A stretch of DNA of 35,719 nt from Planctomycetota bacterium (GTDB lineage: Bacteria; Planctomycetota; Planctomycetia; Planctomycetales; Planctomycetaceae): the NCBI GenBank assembly GCA_003671275.1, contig QWPB01000182.1:1-35719 (forward strand), read 5' to 3'. The notes below the pieces were generated by a model, which made no database searches, had not been told where the DNA came from, and worked only from the letters and a program-made list of their open reading frames with translations. Positions 1 through 8,639 of the stretch are shown piece after piece. The number at the start of each line of letters is the position of its first letter. Positions within the stretch are counted from its first letter, which is position 1. The translations under genes were made by a program, and so were the position numbers.

Positions 1-1974
1 ATCGTACCTCAAGAAGACCAGCGGCCAAAGGGCCGCTTTGTGCGGATCGAGTCTCCGGGAGAGAAGCGTTTTATCCATCTGGCTGAAATTCAGGTCTTCA
101 GCGGTGCCGATAATCTTGCCTTAAAAGGCAAGGCATCACAGAGCAGCACCGGGTTTGGAGGTGTCCCCGAACGGGCCATCGATGGGAATACCAACGGTCA
201 CTACTTTGAGGGAAACTCGGTCACCCATACTGAGGAGCAGAACGATCCCTGGTGGGAAGTGGACTTGCAATCCACGGTCGCGGTGGATCGTGTCGTGCTT
301 TGGAACCGGACCGACGGAGCGGCCGAACGGTTGTCCCCATCCCGGATTGTCCTGCTGGATGAGAACCGTCAACCAGTCTGGGAACAAGCCATTCCAGACG
401 CCCCCAAGGTCAGTCAGGAATACCCTGCCAGTGCCGTGCGGCCCATCGAATTCTCCGTCGCAATCGCGGATTACACTCAACCGAACTTCAATCCCGAGCA
501 GGTGCTGGCCGTCAAAACCGATCCTGGTAAAGGCTGGGCCGTGGGCGGACGTCAAAGTGAAGCCCACTGGCTCGTTCTCGTCCCGCGGACGGTCGCCGAG
601 ATTCCTGCGAACAGTCGGATTGAACTGGTCATCGAGCAAAACTCGCAGTTCGAAAACCATCTGCTCGGCAAATTCCGGCTTTCCGCGTCGGCCTCTTCAC
701 GGGCCGTCGAAGTGGCCCGGACGCCCAGTGCCATTCGCCAGATTCTGGCACTCGCCGCAGCCGACCGGTCCGCCGAGCAATCGACCGAGTTGATGAACTG
801 GTATCTCGAAACTACAGCTCCTGAACTCAAGACCCCTCGGGCCCGCAAAGCCCAGCTGTCCACGAATCTAGCCACTCTGAAGCCCGCGACGAGCGTGCCC
901 GTCTTCAGGGAATTGACGGGGGACAGCCGCCGTAAGACACAGGTCCAGCTTCGCGGCAACTTCCAGGATCTGGGAGATGCGGTGAGCGAAGGAGTGCCCA
1001 CTGCTTTTCTGCCGTCCGGGGCTGCGGCTCCACAGGATCGACTAGCGATGGCCCGCTGGCTGGTCAGCCGGGAAAATCCGCTCACCGCGCGGGTTCTGGT
1101 GAACCGGTTCTGGGACGCGTTGTTTGGACAGGGGATTGTGTCGACCAGTGAAGACTTCGGGACGCAGGGCGAACTGCCCACCCACCCGGAATTGCTCGAC
1201 TGGCTGGCCGTCGATCTGATGGATTCCCAATGGAACATACAGCGTTTACTGAAGCAGATGGTGATGTCCGCGACTTATCGACAGTCGTCGAAAGTGACTT
1301 CGGACCGACTGGAGAAGGATCCCGACAATCGCTGGCTTTCCCGGGGCCCCCGGTTCCGCATGTCCGCCGAAATGATCCGCGACCAGTCACTGGCGGTGAG
1401 CGGGCTGCTTAGTCCCAAGATGTACGGGGCTCCCGTTCGCCCCCCCCAGCCAAAACTGGGGCTGAGCGCTGCCTTTGGTGGGTCGACGGACTGGGAGACC
1501 AGTTCGGGCGAGGACCGCTACCGACGGGCTCTGTACACGCAATATCGTCGTTCGAATCCATATCCCTCGATGGCGGCGTTTGACGCCCCGAATCGCGAGG
1601 TGTGTACGCTCCGTCGGATTCGAACGAACACACCGCTTCAGGCGCTGGTCACGCTCAACGATCCCGTTCATCTGGAGGCGGCCCAGTCGCTGGCTCGCCA
1701 GGTGATCCAGTGGGAAGGCTCGGTCGATGTCCGGGCCGCCCGGTTGTTCCGCCGCTGCACCTCTCGGGAAGCACACCCGGCTGAGCTGGCCCGGCTGACC
1801 GAATTGCTGGAAACCGTACGCCAGCAGGCGATCAAAGCTCCGGAACAGGCTCGGCTGCTGGCCAGTGAACCGCTGGGGCCCCTTCCCGAAGGGGCTGACG
1901 CCACCGAACTGGCAGCGTGGACCGTGGTCGGGAATGTCATCCTGAATCTGGACGAGATGCTGATGAAGCGGTAG
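1..1974 (+). CDS. F5/8 type C + DUF1553 (PSD1) surface protein, 5'-truncated
   Basis: The reading frame is open from base 1, so the true start lies outside the window; the GTG at 40 is internal. The first ~130 visible residues resemble a discoidin (F5/8 type C) fold, with HLAEIQVFSG, an AIDGNTNG loop and WWEVDL followed by VDRVVLWNR. The C-terminal ~300 residues are a DUF1553 domain: RLAMARWLVSRENPLTARV, NRFWDALFGQGIV, EDFGTQGELPTHPELLDWL, and a late NTPLQALVTLNDP segment. In this planctomycete family a heme-type PSCyt1 domain and DUF1549 normally precede these parts, so they are probably upstream of the window. The product is expected to be exported. Its biochemical role is unknown; the discoidin module suggests glycan binding. 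It ends about 300 bp before a second DUF1549/DUF1553 gene on the same strand. The domain call is confident; function is not assignable. Confidence 0.85.
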   Translation: MVPQEDQRPKGRFVRIESPGEKRFIHLAEIQVFSGADNLALKGKASQSSTGFGGVPERAIDGNTNGHYFEGNSVTHTEEQNDPWWEVDLQSTVAVDRVVLWNRTDGAAERLSPSRIVLLDENRQPVWEQAIPDAPKVSQEYPASAVRPIEFSVAIADYTQPNFNPEQVLAVKTDPGKGWAVGGRQSEAHWLVLVPRTVAEIPANSRIELVIEQNSQFENHLLGKFRLSASASSRAVEVARTPSAIRQILALAAADRSAEQSTELMNWYLETTAPELKTPRARKAQLSTNLATLKPATSVPVFRELTGDSRRKTQVQLRGNFQDLGDAVSEGVPTAFLPSGAAAPQDRLAMARWLVSRENPLTARVLVNRFWDALFGQGIVSTSEDFGTQGELPTHPELLDWLAVDLMDSQWNIQRLLKQMVMSATYRQSSKVTSDRLEKDPDNRWLSRGPRFRMSAEMIRDQSLAVSGLLSPKMYGAPVRPPQPKLGLSAAFGGSTDWETSSGEDRYRRALYTQYRRSNPYPSMAAFDAPNREVCTLRRIRTNTPLQALVTLNDPVHLEAAQSLARQVIQWEGSVDVRAARLFRRCTSREAHPAELARLTELLETVRQQAIKAPEQARLLASEPLGPLPEGADATELAAWTVVGNVILNLDEMLMKR

Positions 1975-2171
1975 CTCACGAACCTCCGCGATTTCATTTT
2001 CGCGACTTTCGCCACGGGCCATGGATTAAATCTAACCGTTTCTGCCAAAAAGGTTGTGACTTTTCAGGAACTGCCTCGGAACCCTTTCTGGGGGCTCCAG
2101 GTGCGAATCTGACGAACCGACAACCACGAATTCCCAAACATCGTTCCACCGGAACAGTTCCGGGAGATTTA

Positions 2172-2201
2172 TTGCATAGGGGACACCCGATGAATTAGTA
2201 T
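2172..2201 (+). promoter_or_regulatory. Possible sigma-70-like promoter
   Basis: TTGCAT (2172-2177) and TAGTAT (2196-2201) are separated by 18 bases; each matches four of six consensus positions. Transcription from here would start near 2208 and give a leader of about 66 nt containing the 2222-2253 hairpin. Planctomycete promoters are poorly defined, so this is only a candidate. Confidence 0.25.
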
Positions 2202-2221
2202 TGATGGATGCGTTTGCGAGG

Positions 2222-2253
2222 CTGTCGCAATTTCCTTGGGGAAGTTGCGACAG
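2222..2253 (+). promoter_or_regulatory. 14-bp-stem hairpin in 5' leader
   Basis: CTGTCGCAATTTCC is followed by the four-base loop TTGG and then GGAAGTTGCGACAG. The arms pair over 14 positions, with a single G-U pair in RNA. It ends 20 nt before the proposed ATG at 2274. No T-run follows, so it is not a standard Rho-independent terminator. It could be a regulatory leader structure, an mRNA-stabilising stem or a protein-binding palindrome. Confidence 0.55.
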
Positions 2254-2273
2254 TACGCGTCCCGCGAGACAGC

Positions 2274-4505
2274 ATGATGACGCAGCTTCTTCACCGACGA
2301 ACTCCCTGGGCGGTCTGGATCAGCGTCTGGGGACTGATTCTGGGGGGAAGCCTGGCGGAGGCTGAAGATCGCCCCATCAGCTTTGTGAACGACGTCATGC
2401 CGGCGATGACCAAAGCGGGATGCAACATTGGGGCGTGTCATGCCAAGGCGGGCGGCGGACGGAATGGTTTCCAGTTGTCATTGCTGGGCTTCGAACCGCT
2501 CGACGACTACGAACAGCTGACCAAGTCCGATCGCGGACGACGGGTCTCACCGGCATCGCCGGACAAAAGCCTGATCCTGCTCAAAGGCTCGGGGCAGCTG
2601 CCGCATGGCGGCGGTCTCCGCCTGAAAGCGGATGGTGAAGGGTACGCAATCATCCGTGAATGGGTTCGTCAGGGAGCCCTATACGACAAACCGGGGACGC
2701 CGACGCTGGCGACCTTCACGATCCAGCCACAACGGGGAACAGTTCCCCGAAAGACGCAACAACAACTAACAGCAGTGGCGACCTACTCCGATGGCACGAC
2801 ACGAGAGGTGACGAAGCAGGCGCTGTTTGAATCCAATGACTCTTCGATGGCCGAGGTGAGCGACGGAGGAATGGTGTCGATTCAGGATCTCTCCGGCAAA
2901 GTGTCGGTCATGGTCCGGTATCAGGGGCAGGTTGCCGTGTTTAGTGCCTCGGTTCCGCTGGGAGCCCCGGTCGAGCAGCTCCCCCCATCGAACAACTTTG
3001 TGGATGACCTTGTCTTTGGCAACCTGAAGGAACTCGGCATCCCCCCCTCTCCGGTCTGTGACGACGCAACGTTTCTGCGGCGAGTCACACTCGACATTAC
3101 CGGGCGTCTGCCGACGGAAGAGGAGTCCGCGAAGTTCCTGGCCAACGTTGCGGCGAACAAACGCGATCTGGTCATCGACGACCTCCTGAAAAGCCCCGAC
3201 TATGCGGACTTCTTTGCCAATAAGTGGACCGCCCTGTTGAAGAATCGGCGGGATGATGCCAGCGATACGATTTCCAACTTTGCTTTCCACGCCTGGGTCC
3301 GCGACAGCCTGCTGGCCAATAAGCCATACGATCAACTCGTTCGCGAGCTCCTGGCCGCGACCGGCACCGTGATCGGCAACCCGCCGGTCGCGTGGTACAA
3401 GCGGGTGAAAGAGCCCAAGCAACAACTGGAAGATGTCGCCCAGCTGTTCCTGGGAGTGCGGATGCAATGTGCCCAGTGCCACCACCATCCCTTCGAACGC
3501 TGGAGTCAGGACGACTACTACTCGTTCGCGGCCTTCTTCAGCCAGGTAGGTCGCAAGCCGTCGGCCACGCGAGGAGAAGACTTAATCTTTCATCAGCGCG
3601 GAGTGGCCCAGATGGCCAATATGAAGACCGGCGTGCCGATGAAGCCCGCAGCCCTGGGGGACGTCATCCCGGCAATCCCGCCGGACGTAGACCCTCGGCT
3701 CAAGCTGGCCGACTGGATGAGTTCGCCCCAGAACCCATTCTTTGCCAAGAGTGCGGTCAACCGATATTGGAAGCACTTCTTCCAGCGTGGGCTGATCGAG
3801 CCCGAGGATGACATCCGTGATACCAACCCCCCCACCAACCCCGAGTTGCTCGCAGCCCTGGAGAAGCATTTCATCCAGAGCCAGTTCGATCTGAAGGAAC
3901 TCATCCGGGTGATCACACGATCGAACGCCTATCAGCTGAGTGCCTCTCCGAATTCTCACAACCTCGTCGACCGCCAGAACTATTCGCGTTATTACGCACG
4001 GCGATTGCAGGCGGAAGTGCTGCTCGATGCCATCGATCGACTGTCCGGAACGCAGACCGACTTTGCCAATCTCCCCCCCGGAACGCGAGCGGTCTCCCTG
4101 CCCGACAACAGCTACAACCGCTCGTCACAGTTCCTTCGTGTGTTCGGGCGTCCGGAAGCGGAGAGCGTCTGCGAGTGCGAACGTGTTCAGACATCCAGCC
4201 TGGCGCAGAGCCTGTATCTGGTGAACTCGGCGGAGTTGCGGAGCAAGCTGGCCGATGGCAAAGGACGCGCGGAACGGTTGGCCAAAGAGGATCGACCTGC
4301 CGAGGAAAAGATTCGAGAACTGTACCGGGTGGCCTATTCCCGCGAGCCTCGATCGGATGAACTCCAGCATGCGATCGCCTTTCTCACCGAACCCCGGTTG
4401 AACGCAGAGGGCAAACCACTCGACACCGCCCAGGCGGCCCGTGAGAACTACCAGGATCTGATCTGGGCTCTGACGAATACAAAAGAGTTCCTGTTCAACC
4501 ACTGA
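2274..4505 (+). CDS. BIG2-DUF1549-DUF1553 protein with two heme-type motifs
   Basis: This is a 743-residue exported protein. From ATG 2274 there is a signal peptide (RR near residue 8, hydrophobic stretch 12-28). Residues 50-56 read CNIGACH, a CX4CH heme-type motif, in a planctomycete cytochrome-like domain that continues FQLSLLGFEPLDDY. Residues ~145-230 form a BIG2 Ig-like domain (YSDGTTREVT). DUF1549 runs ~243-450 (FLRRVTLDITGRLPTEEE) and contains a second motif, CAQCH, at 399-403, followed by HHPFERWSQDDYYSFAAFF. DUF1553 runs ~490-740. The family is abundant in planctomycetes but its reaction is unknown; covalent heme binding is an inference from the two motifs. A PPC-domain gene follows after 49 bp and then a DUF1501 gene, probably one transcript. 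The upstream in-frame ATG at 2208 is less likely as a start. Confidence 0.88.
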   Translation: MMTQLLHRRTPWAVWISVWGLILGGSLAEAEDRPISFVNDVMPAMTKAGCNIGACHAKAGGGRNGFQLSLLGFEPLDDYEQLTKSDRGRRVSPASPDKSLILLKGSGQLPHGGGLRLKADGEGYAIIREWVRQGALYDKPGTPTLATFTIQPQRGTVPRKTQQQLTAVATYSDGTTREVTKQALFESNDSSMAEVSDGGMVSIQDLSGKVSVMVRYQGQVAVFSASVPLGAPVEQLPPSNNFVDDLVFGNLKELGIPPSPVCDDATFLRRVTLDITGRLPTEEESAKFLANVAANKRDLVIDDLLKSPDYADFFANKWTALLKNRRDDASDTISNFAFHAWVRDSLLANKPYDQLVRELLAATGTVIGNPPVAWYKRVKEPKQQLEDVAQLFLGVRMQCAQCHHHPFERWSQDDYYSFAAFFSQVGRKPSATRGEDLIFHQRGVAQMANMKTGVPMKPAALGDVIPAIPPDVDPRLKLADWMSSPQNPFFAKSAVNRYWKHFFQRGLIEPEDDIRDTNPPTNPELLAALEKHFIQSQFDLKELIRVITRSNAYQLSASPNSHNLVDRQNYSRYYARRLQAEVLLDAIDRLSGTQTDFANLPPGTRAVSLPDNSYNRSSQFLRVFGRPEAESVCECERVQTSSLAQSLYLVNSAELRSKLADGKGRAERLAKEDRPAEEKIRELYRVAYSREPRSDELQHAIAFLTEPRLNAEGKPLDTAQAARENYQDLIWALTNTKEFLFNH

Positions 4506-4554
4506 CCATCATCGTCCGAACCTCCCCCATCGGATGACCAAGAGAGAAACGCAG

Positions 4555-6858
4555 ATGACCACGCAACAACTTCTCGCCTCCCTTCGGGATGCATGGAATG
4601 GACGGTGGCGTTCCGGCGGTGTCGCCGCGATCCTCGCACTCCTGCTGACGAGCAGTGTGCCGGCTCAATCGGTCGGTCTCCCAACACCGCGACTCCTGAC
4701 CACCATGCCGATGGGAGGCCAGGTCGGAACGCAGGTCGACATCACGATCACCGGCGAAGAACTCGACGATGCGGGGGAGATCCTCTTCTCGGACCCGCGC
4801 CTTTCCGGCACGCCAAAACTTGACGGCAGTGGCCAACCGATTGCGAATCAATACACGGTGTCGATTGCGGCTGACTGTCCCATCGGCGTCTACGAGACCC
4901 GTATTCGCACACGTCTGGGCCTGTCCTCCTCTCGCATTTTCTCCGTCAACAATCTGCCTGAACGGGTCCAGAAGCCCGGCCACACGACCGTTGCCAATGC
5001 GATGGAACTACCGCTGAATTCGATCGTTAATTCCGTGATGAGCGGACGATCGGCGGACCATTACTCGTTCTCTGGCCGCAAGGGGCAGCGCGTGTTCGTG
5101 GATGTCGCCTCACGCGGGATCGACTCCAAGCTGGAAGCGGTCGTTGTGATTGGCGATTCGCTGGGGCGTGACCTGGTCGTCGAACGCCGGACAGGTTCTC
5201 TCGATTACACGCTGCCCGAGGATGGCAAGTATGTCATCAAGGTTCATGAGCTGACCTATCAGGGGGGCCCCGCCTTCTACTACCGGCTGGCTCTGCGTGA
5301 ACTGGCAGCTGACGCCGTCGCGGTTCGCCAGCCAGCGACTCGTCGCGTGAATGCATTCTCCTGGCCCCCCGAAGGACTGTCAGAGCAGGCCGCACTTGCC
5401 GAAATTGAACCCAACAACACGCGGACTCAAGTCCAGAAGATCACACTCCCCTGCGACATTTCGGGAGCGTTCGCCACTGCTGCCGATGTGGATCTGTATG
5501 AGTTTGAAGCCCGGCAGGGTGAGGTCTGGTGGATCGAAGTTGCCTCGGAACGATTGGGACTGCCGACCGACACGAATGCCATCGTTCAGCAAGTCACCGG
5601 GTCGAGTGAAACAGAAATGCTCACCGACGTGGCGGAATTCTCGGACATCCCGCATCCCGTCAAAGTCTCCAGCAATGGCTACGCCTACGATGGTCCGCCG
5701 TATCACGCGGGTTCCGCGGACGTGCTGGGATCTATCGAAATCAAAGCGGATGGTATCTATCGCCTTCAGCTGACAGACCTGTTTGGCGGGACACGAAACG
5801 ACCCCAAAAATGTCTATCGTCTGGTCATTCGCAAGGCGACGCCCGACTTTGCGGTGGTTGCCTGGGGGCTGCATCAGGAGTTGCGTAATGGGGACCGAAA
5901 CGCCGTGTCGAAGCCTCTCGCCCTGCGCGGCGGAACGACCCAGGCTCTGGAAGTTGTGGCCATCCGCCGCGATGGGTTCAATGGAGACATTGAGCTGTCG
6001 ATGGATCATCTTCCGCCAGGAGTTACCGCCCAGGGGATCAAAATCCCCGCTGGAAAGAATCGCGGGCTGATGTTGATCACGGCCCGCGCCGATGCGCCCC
6101 GTGGACTCAGTTTTGTCAATTTCATTGGCACGTCCAGCATGGACGGCCAGACCGTCACCCGCCCGTGCCGTGTCGCCTCTGTAGCGTGGCCGATTCTTGA
6201 CTCCTGGGGTGAGATCCCCAGTCCACGCCTGACAGCGGATATCCCGGTATCGGTCAGCGGTATCGATCAGTCCTCGATCACCATCGCTCCCGCCGCTCCG
6301 ATGCTTGAAGTCATCGCCGGGCAAACCCTCACCGTCCCGTTCAACGTCACGCGCCGCTGTGAATTCCAGGGAGCCTCCGCTCCGCTGCGAGCCATCGGTT
6401 GTGGCCTTGAAGCCGTCAAGGCCCTGGAGATCAACTTCTCCTCTGAAAAAGCCGAAGTCGCCATCGATACTGCAGCCCTCAAGTGCGCCCCGGGTGATTA
6501 CGTGCTGGCCTTCCACGGCCCGGCCGTTGCCAAGTACCGCCACCATCCAGAGGCGGTGACAGTTGCCGAAGCGGCCAAGGTCGAAGCCGAGAAGACGGTC
6601 GCCGCCGTCGAGACCGAGGCCAAGCAAGCGATGGAACTGGCAGCGTCCGCCGGCGCGGCAGCCACCCCCGAACAGAAGGCCGCCGCCGATAAGTCGCTGG
6701 CGGAAATCGCCGAAAAGCAAAAGGCCGCCCAAGCCGTCCTGGCCGCAGCGACCGAGAAGCTGAAACAAGCCACAGCCACTGCCCAGCCACGCGATATCGT
6801 CGATATTGTCGTGGCCGAACCGATCACGATCCGAATCCAACCCGCGGAGGCAAAATGA
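4555..6858 (+). CDS. Exported PPC-domain (pre-peptidase C-terminal) protein
   Basis: From ATG 4555, preceded by AGAGAG, this encodes 767 residues; ATG 4534 is an alternative start. A signal peptide is clear (VAAILALLLTSSVPAQS). An Ig/IPT-like module follows (GGQVGTQVDITITGEELDD), then at least two PPC-type beta-sandwich modules, seen as DHYSFSGRKGQRVFVDVAS and, later, EIEPNNTRTQ with DVDLYEFEARQGEVWWIEV. Such domains are common on planctomycete secreted proteins and usually act as binding or folding modules; no catalytic domain is seen. The C-terminal ~100 residues are an Ala/Lys/Glu-rich segment predicted to be a coiled coil, ending in a short beta-type tail (VVAEPITIRIQP). The stop overlaps the next start by ATGA, so it is probably translationally coupled to the DUF1501 protein. 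It may be a scaffold or ligand-binding partner of the DUF1549/DUF1553 protein. Confidence 0.8.
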   Translation: MTTQQLLASLRDAWNGRWRSGGVAAILALLLTSSVPAQSVGLPTPRLLTTMPMGGQVGTQVDITITGEELDDAGEILFSDPRLSGTPKLDGSGQPIANQYTVSIAADCPIGVYETRIRTRLGLSSSRIFSVNNLPERVQKPGHTTVANAMELPLNSIVNSVMSGRSADHYSFSGRKGQRVFVDVASRGIDSKLEAVVVIGDSLGRDLVVERRTGSLDYTLPEDGKYVIKVHELTYQGGPAFYYRLALRELAADAVAVRQPATRRVNAFSWPPEGLSEQAALAEIEPNNTRTQVQKITLPCDISGAFATAADVDLYEFEARQGEVWWIEVASERLGLPTDTNAIVQQVTGSSETEMLTDVAEFSDIPHPVKVSSNGYAYDGPPYHAGSADVLGSIEIKADGIYRLQLTDLFGGTRNDPKNVYRLVIRKATPDFAVVAWGLHQELRNGDRNAVSKPLALRGGTTQALEVVAIRRDGFNGDIELSMDHLPPGVTAQGIKIPAGKNRGLMLITARADAPRGLSFVNFIGTSSMDGQTVTRPCRVASVAWPILDSWGEIPSPRLTADIPVSVSGIDQSSITIAPAAPMLEVIAGQTLTVPFNVTRRCEFQGASAPLRAIGCGLEAVKALEINFSSEKAEVAIDTAALKCAPGDYVLAFHGPAVAKYRHHPEAVTVAEAAKVEAEKTVAAVETEAKQAMELAASAGAAATPEQKAAADKSLAEIAEKQKAAQAVLAAATEKLKQATATAQPRDIVDIVVAEPITIRIQPAEAK

Positions 6859-8282
6859 CCCACTCATCACATACCGGAAAGCCCTGCTGCCAGGGACCGT
6901 GGGACTGGGGAACTGGAAGTCGCCGGACCTTCATGCAAATGGGGCTGGCGGGATTTGGCAGTCTCAGCCTGCCCGGCATTCTGCGGATGCGGGCCGAGGC
7001 CGGGCCGACCAGCCGCGAGAAGACCGCCGTCATCCTGGTCTGGAAACCGGGCGGCTGCTCCCACATCGACACCTACGATCCCAAACCACATGCCGCAGCC
7101 GAGTATCGCGGCCCGTTTGGCGTCATCGACACCAAGGTTCCGGGGCTTCAATTTACCGAACTGCTGCCCCGGCAAGCCTCCATCGCGGACAAGTTTGTAG
7201 TCGTCCGCTCCATGCATCAGAAAGCCGGTGGACATCCCGCTGGCTCCATGCAGCTGCTCTCGGGCGATCCAGACACTCGCGACAAACCCAAACCCAAGCT
7301 CCCGGATTGGATGACCGTAACCAACTACATGCGGTCACTGGAAGGGCCCCGTCAGTGTCCATTGCCCGCCTACGTGGGGATCAATCCTCCCCTGGAGTAC
7401 AACGGCCCGGCCTATTTGGGAGATGCCTACAATCCATTCACAGTGAGTGGTGACCCGAACCAGCCCAACTTCTCGGTGCCGAACATTGGCCTGTCGAATC
7501 TGGGAGAGGTCCACCGCTATAGCCGTCGCTCTTCGTTGCGACAGACGCTCGACACGCTGGAGCGGACTTTCGACCAGCAACGTGAACTGGCGGCCCTGGA
7601 CGAGTTCGAAACCCAGGCCATGACGCTCCTGACCAACCCCCAGGCCAAAGAAGCCTTCGACCTGTCCCAGGAAGATGCCCACACTCGCGATCGTTACGGA
7701 CGAAACGCCTGGGGGCAGCAACTTCTTTTGGCGCGTCGTCTGATCGAAGCTGGGGTGGATGTCGTTACGACCAGTCTCAACGGGCCACTCTGCGGACGAG
7801 TCAGCAACTGGGATGATCACGCTGTCAATCACCACGTCTTCGATGCACTCAGATTTCGAGCGGATGCCTATGACCAGGCGGTCAGTGCCTTGATCGAGGA
7901 CGTTTTTGCGCGCGGTCTCGACAAGCGAGTGCTGGTTGTCGTGACGGGCGAGTTCGGTCGTACGCCGAAGATCGAACACTCTCCCAGTACGGGAGCAGGC
8001 AACGCCAGTGCCCCGGCGGGAACCGTTCAGCCAGGTCGCGACCACTGGCCGCGAGCCTTTTCCAATCTCTGGGCGGGTGGCGGTATGACCCCCGGACGAG
8101 TCATCGGAGCGACCGATCCGCGCGGGGAGGATGTCATTTCCGCCCATGCCGGGCCAGGGGACTTTCTGGCCACGATCTATCACCATTTGGGAATTGACCA
8201 TACCACCCCCATCCGCGACTTCACCGGTCGTCCGACACCGATTGTCGATCAGGGCCGACCAATTCCGGAGCTGCTGGTGTAG
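6855..8282 (+). CDS. DUF1501 protein with Tat-type signal
   Basis: This 475-residue protein has GGAGG four bases before its ATG and overlaps the preceding stop by ATGA. The N-terminus carries SRRTFMQMGLAGFGSLSLPG, a twin-arginine-type signal. The body is typical DUF1501: VILVWKPGGCSHIDTYDPKP near the start, then GGHPAGSMQLLSG, NAWGQQLLLARRLIEAGVDV, VVVTGEFGRTPKIE and GRDHWPRAFSNLWAGGG. The fold belongs to the alkaline-phosphatase/sulfatase superfamily, but the activity is unproven. Planctomycete DUF1501 genes very often sit beside DUF1549/DUF1553 genes, as here, implying a shared extracytoplasmic process. A GC-rich inverted repeat lies 16 bases after the stop. Confidence 0.88.
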   Translation: MTHSSHTGKPCCQGPWDWGTGSRRTFMQMGLAGFGSLSLPGILRMRAEAGPTSREKTAVILVWKPGGCSHIDTYDPKPHAAAEYRGPFGVIDTKVPGLQFTELLPRQASIADKFVVVRSMHQKAGGHPAGSMQLLSGDPDTRDKPKPKLPDWMTVTNYMRSLEGPRQCPLPAYVGINPPLEYNGPAYLGDAYNPFTVSGDPNQPNFSVPNIGLSNLGEVHRYSRRSSLRQTLDTLERTFDQQRELAALDEFETQAMTLLTNPQAKEAFDLSQEDAHTRDRYGRNAWGQQLLLARRLIEAGVDVVTTSLNGPLCGRVSNWDDHAVNHHVFDALRFRADAYDQAVSALIEDVFARGLDKRVLVVVTGEFGRTPKIEHSPSTGAGNASAPAGTVQPGRDHWPRAFSNLWAGGGMTPGRVIGATDPRGEDVISAHAGPGDFLATIYHHLGIDHTTPIRDFTGRPTPIVDQGRPIPELLV

Positions 8283-8639
8283 ACATTCCTGGCGTGTCTC
8301 GGGTGGCCCGATGAAACGAAGTTTTTCAGGCCACCCCGAGGGCGATCGCGCATGGCGGGCCGCCGTTCCTTGACCGATTGCCGCCTGAACCGAACAGTTG
8401 CAGATCACCGGCTGGACTTGGAACTGTCCATTTTTAGATTTCTTCGCGGACGCGGACGGCGCCTCACACCCAATGGTGATTCCGGGGACGGGACGCCGCT
8501 GAAAGTGAATTGTCCCTGAAAAAAGATCGATCGCGCGGGCACTCGAGATCGGACTTCGGTTTTCCCTCCGGGACCACCCGGTGTTACACTCGGCATGACA
8601 ACAGCGAGTCCCATTCTGCGGAATGGGAAGGTGGCATGG
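8283..8639 (+). other. Intergenic region, hairpin then no gene
   Basis: These 357 bases hold an inverted repeat at 8298-8340 and no supported gene. A TTACACT box at 8584-8590 could be a -10 element for the FG-GAP gene, but no good -35 box is visible. A 9-base purine-rich ribosome site (GGAAGGTGG) occurs at 8626-8634. Confidence 0.4.
8298..8340 (+). terminator. GC-rich inverted repeat, possible terminator
   Basis: CTCGGGTGGCC pairs with GGCCACCCCGAG: 8 perfect pairs, then three more across a one-base bulge, around a 20-base loop. It lies just after the DUF1501 stop. There is no T-run after the stem, so it would be an atypical terminator; it could instead be a copy of a dispersed palindrome. 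Confidence 0.4.

Larger units (their letters stand above)
1975..2273 (+). other. Intergenic region with palindromes and a leader
   Basis: No convincing gene is seen in these 299 bases. They contain overlapping short inverted repeats at 2143-2163 (GTTCC-ACC-GGAAC, then GGAAC-A-GTTCC), a possible promoter at 2172-2201 and a strong hairpin at 2222-2253. An in-frame ATG at 2208 could extend the downstream gene through the hairpin. I judge that extension untranslated because the signal peptide begins at 2274. Confidence 0.5.

Noticed and set aside
5380-6870. 496-residue Gly/Asp-rich open frame on the minus strand
   Set aside because: It mirrors the PPC-domain gene, which has a signal peptide and domain motifs; the composition is that of an antisense shadow.
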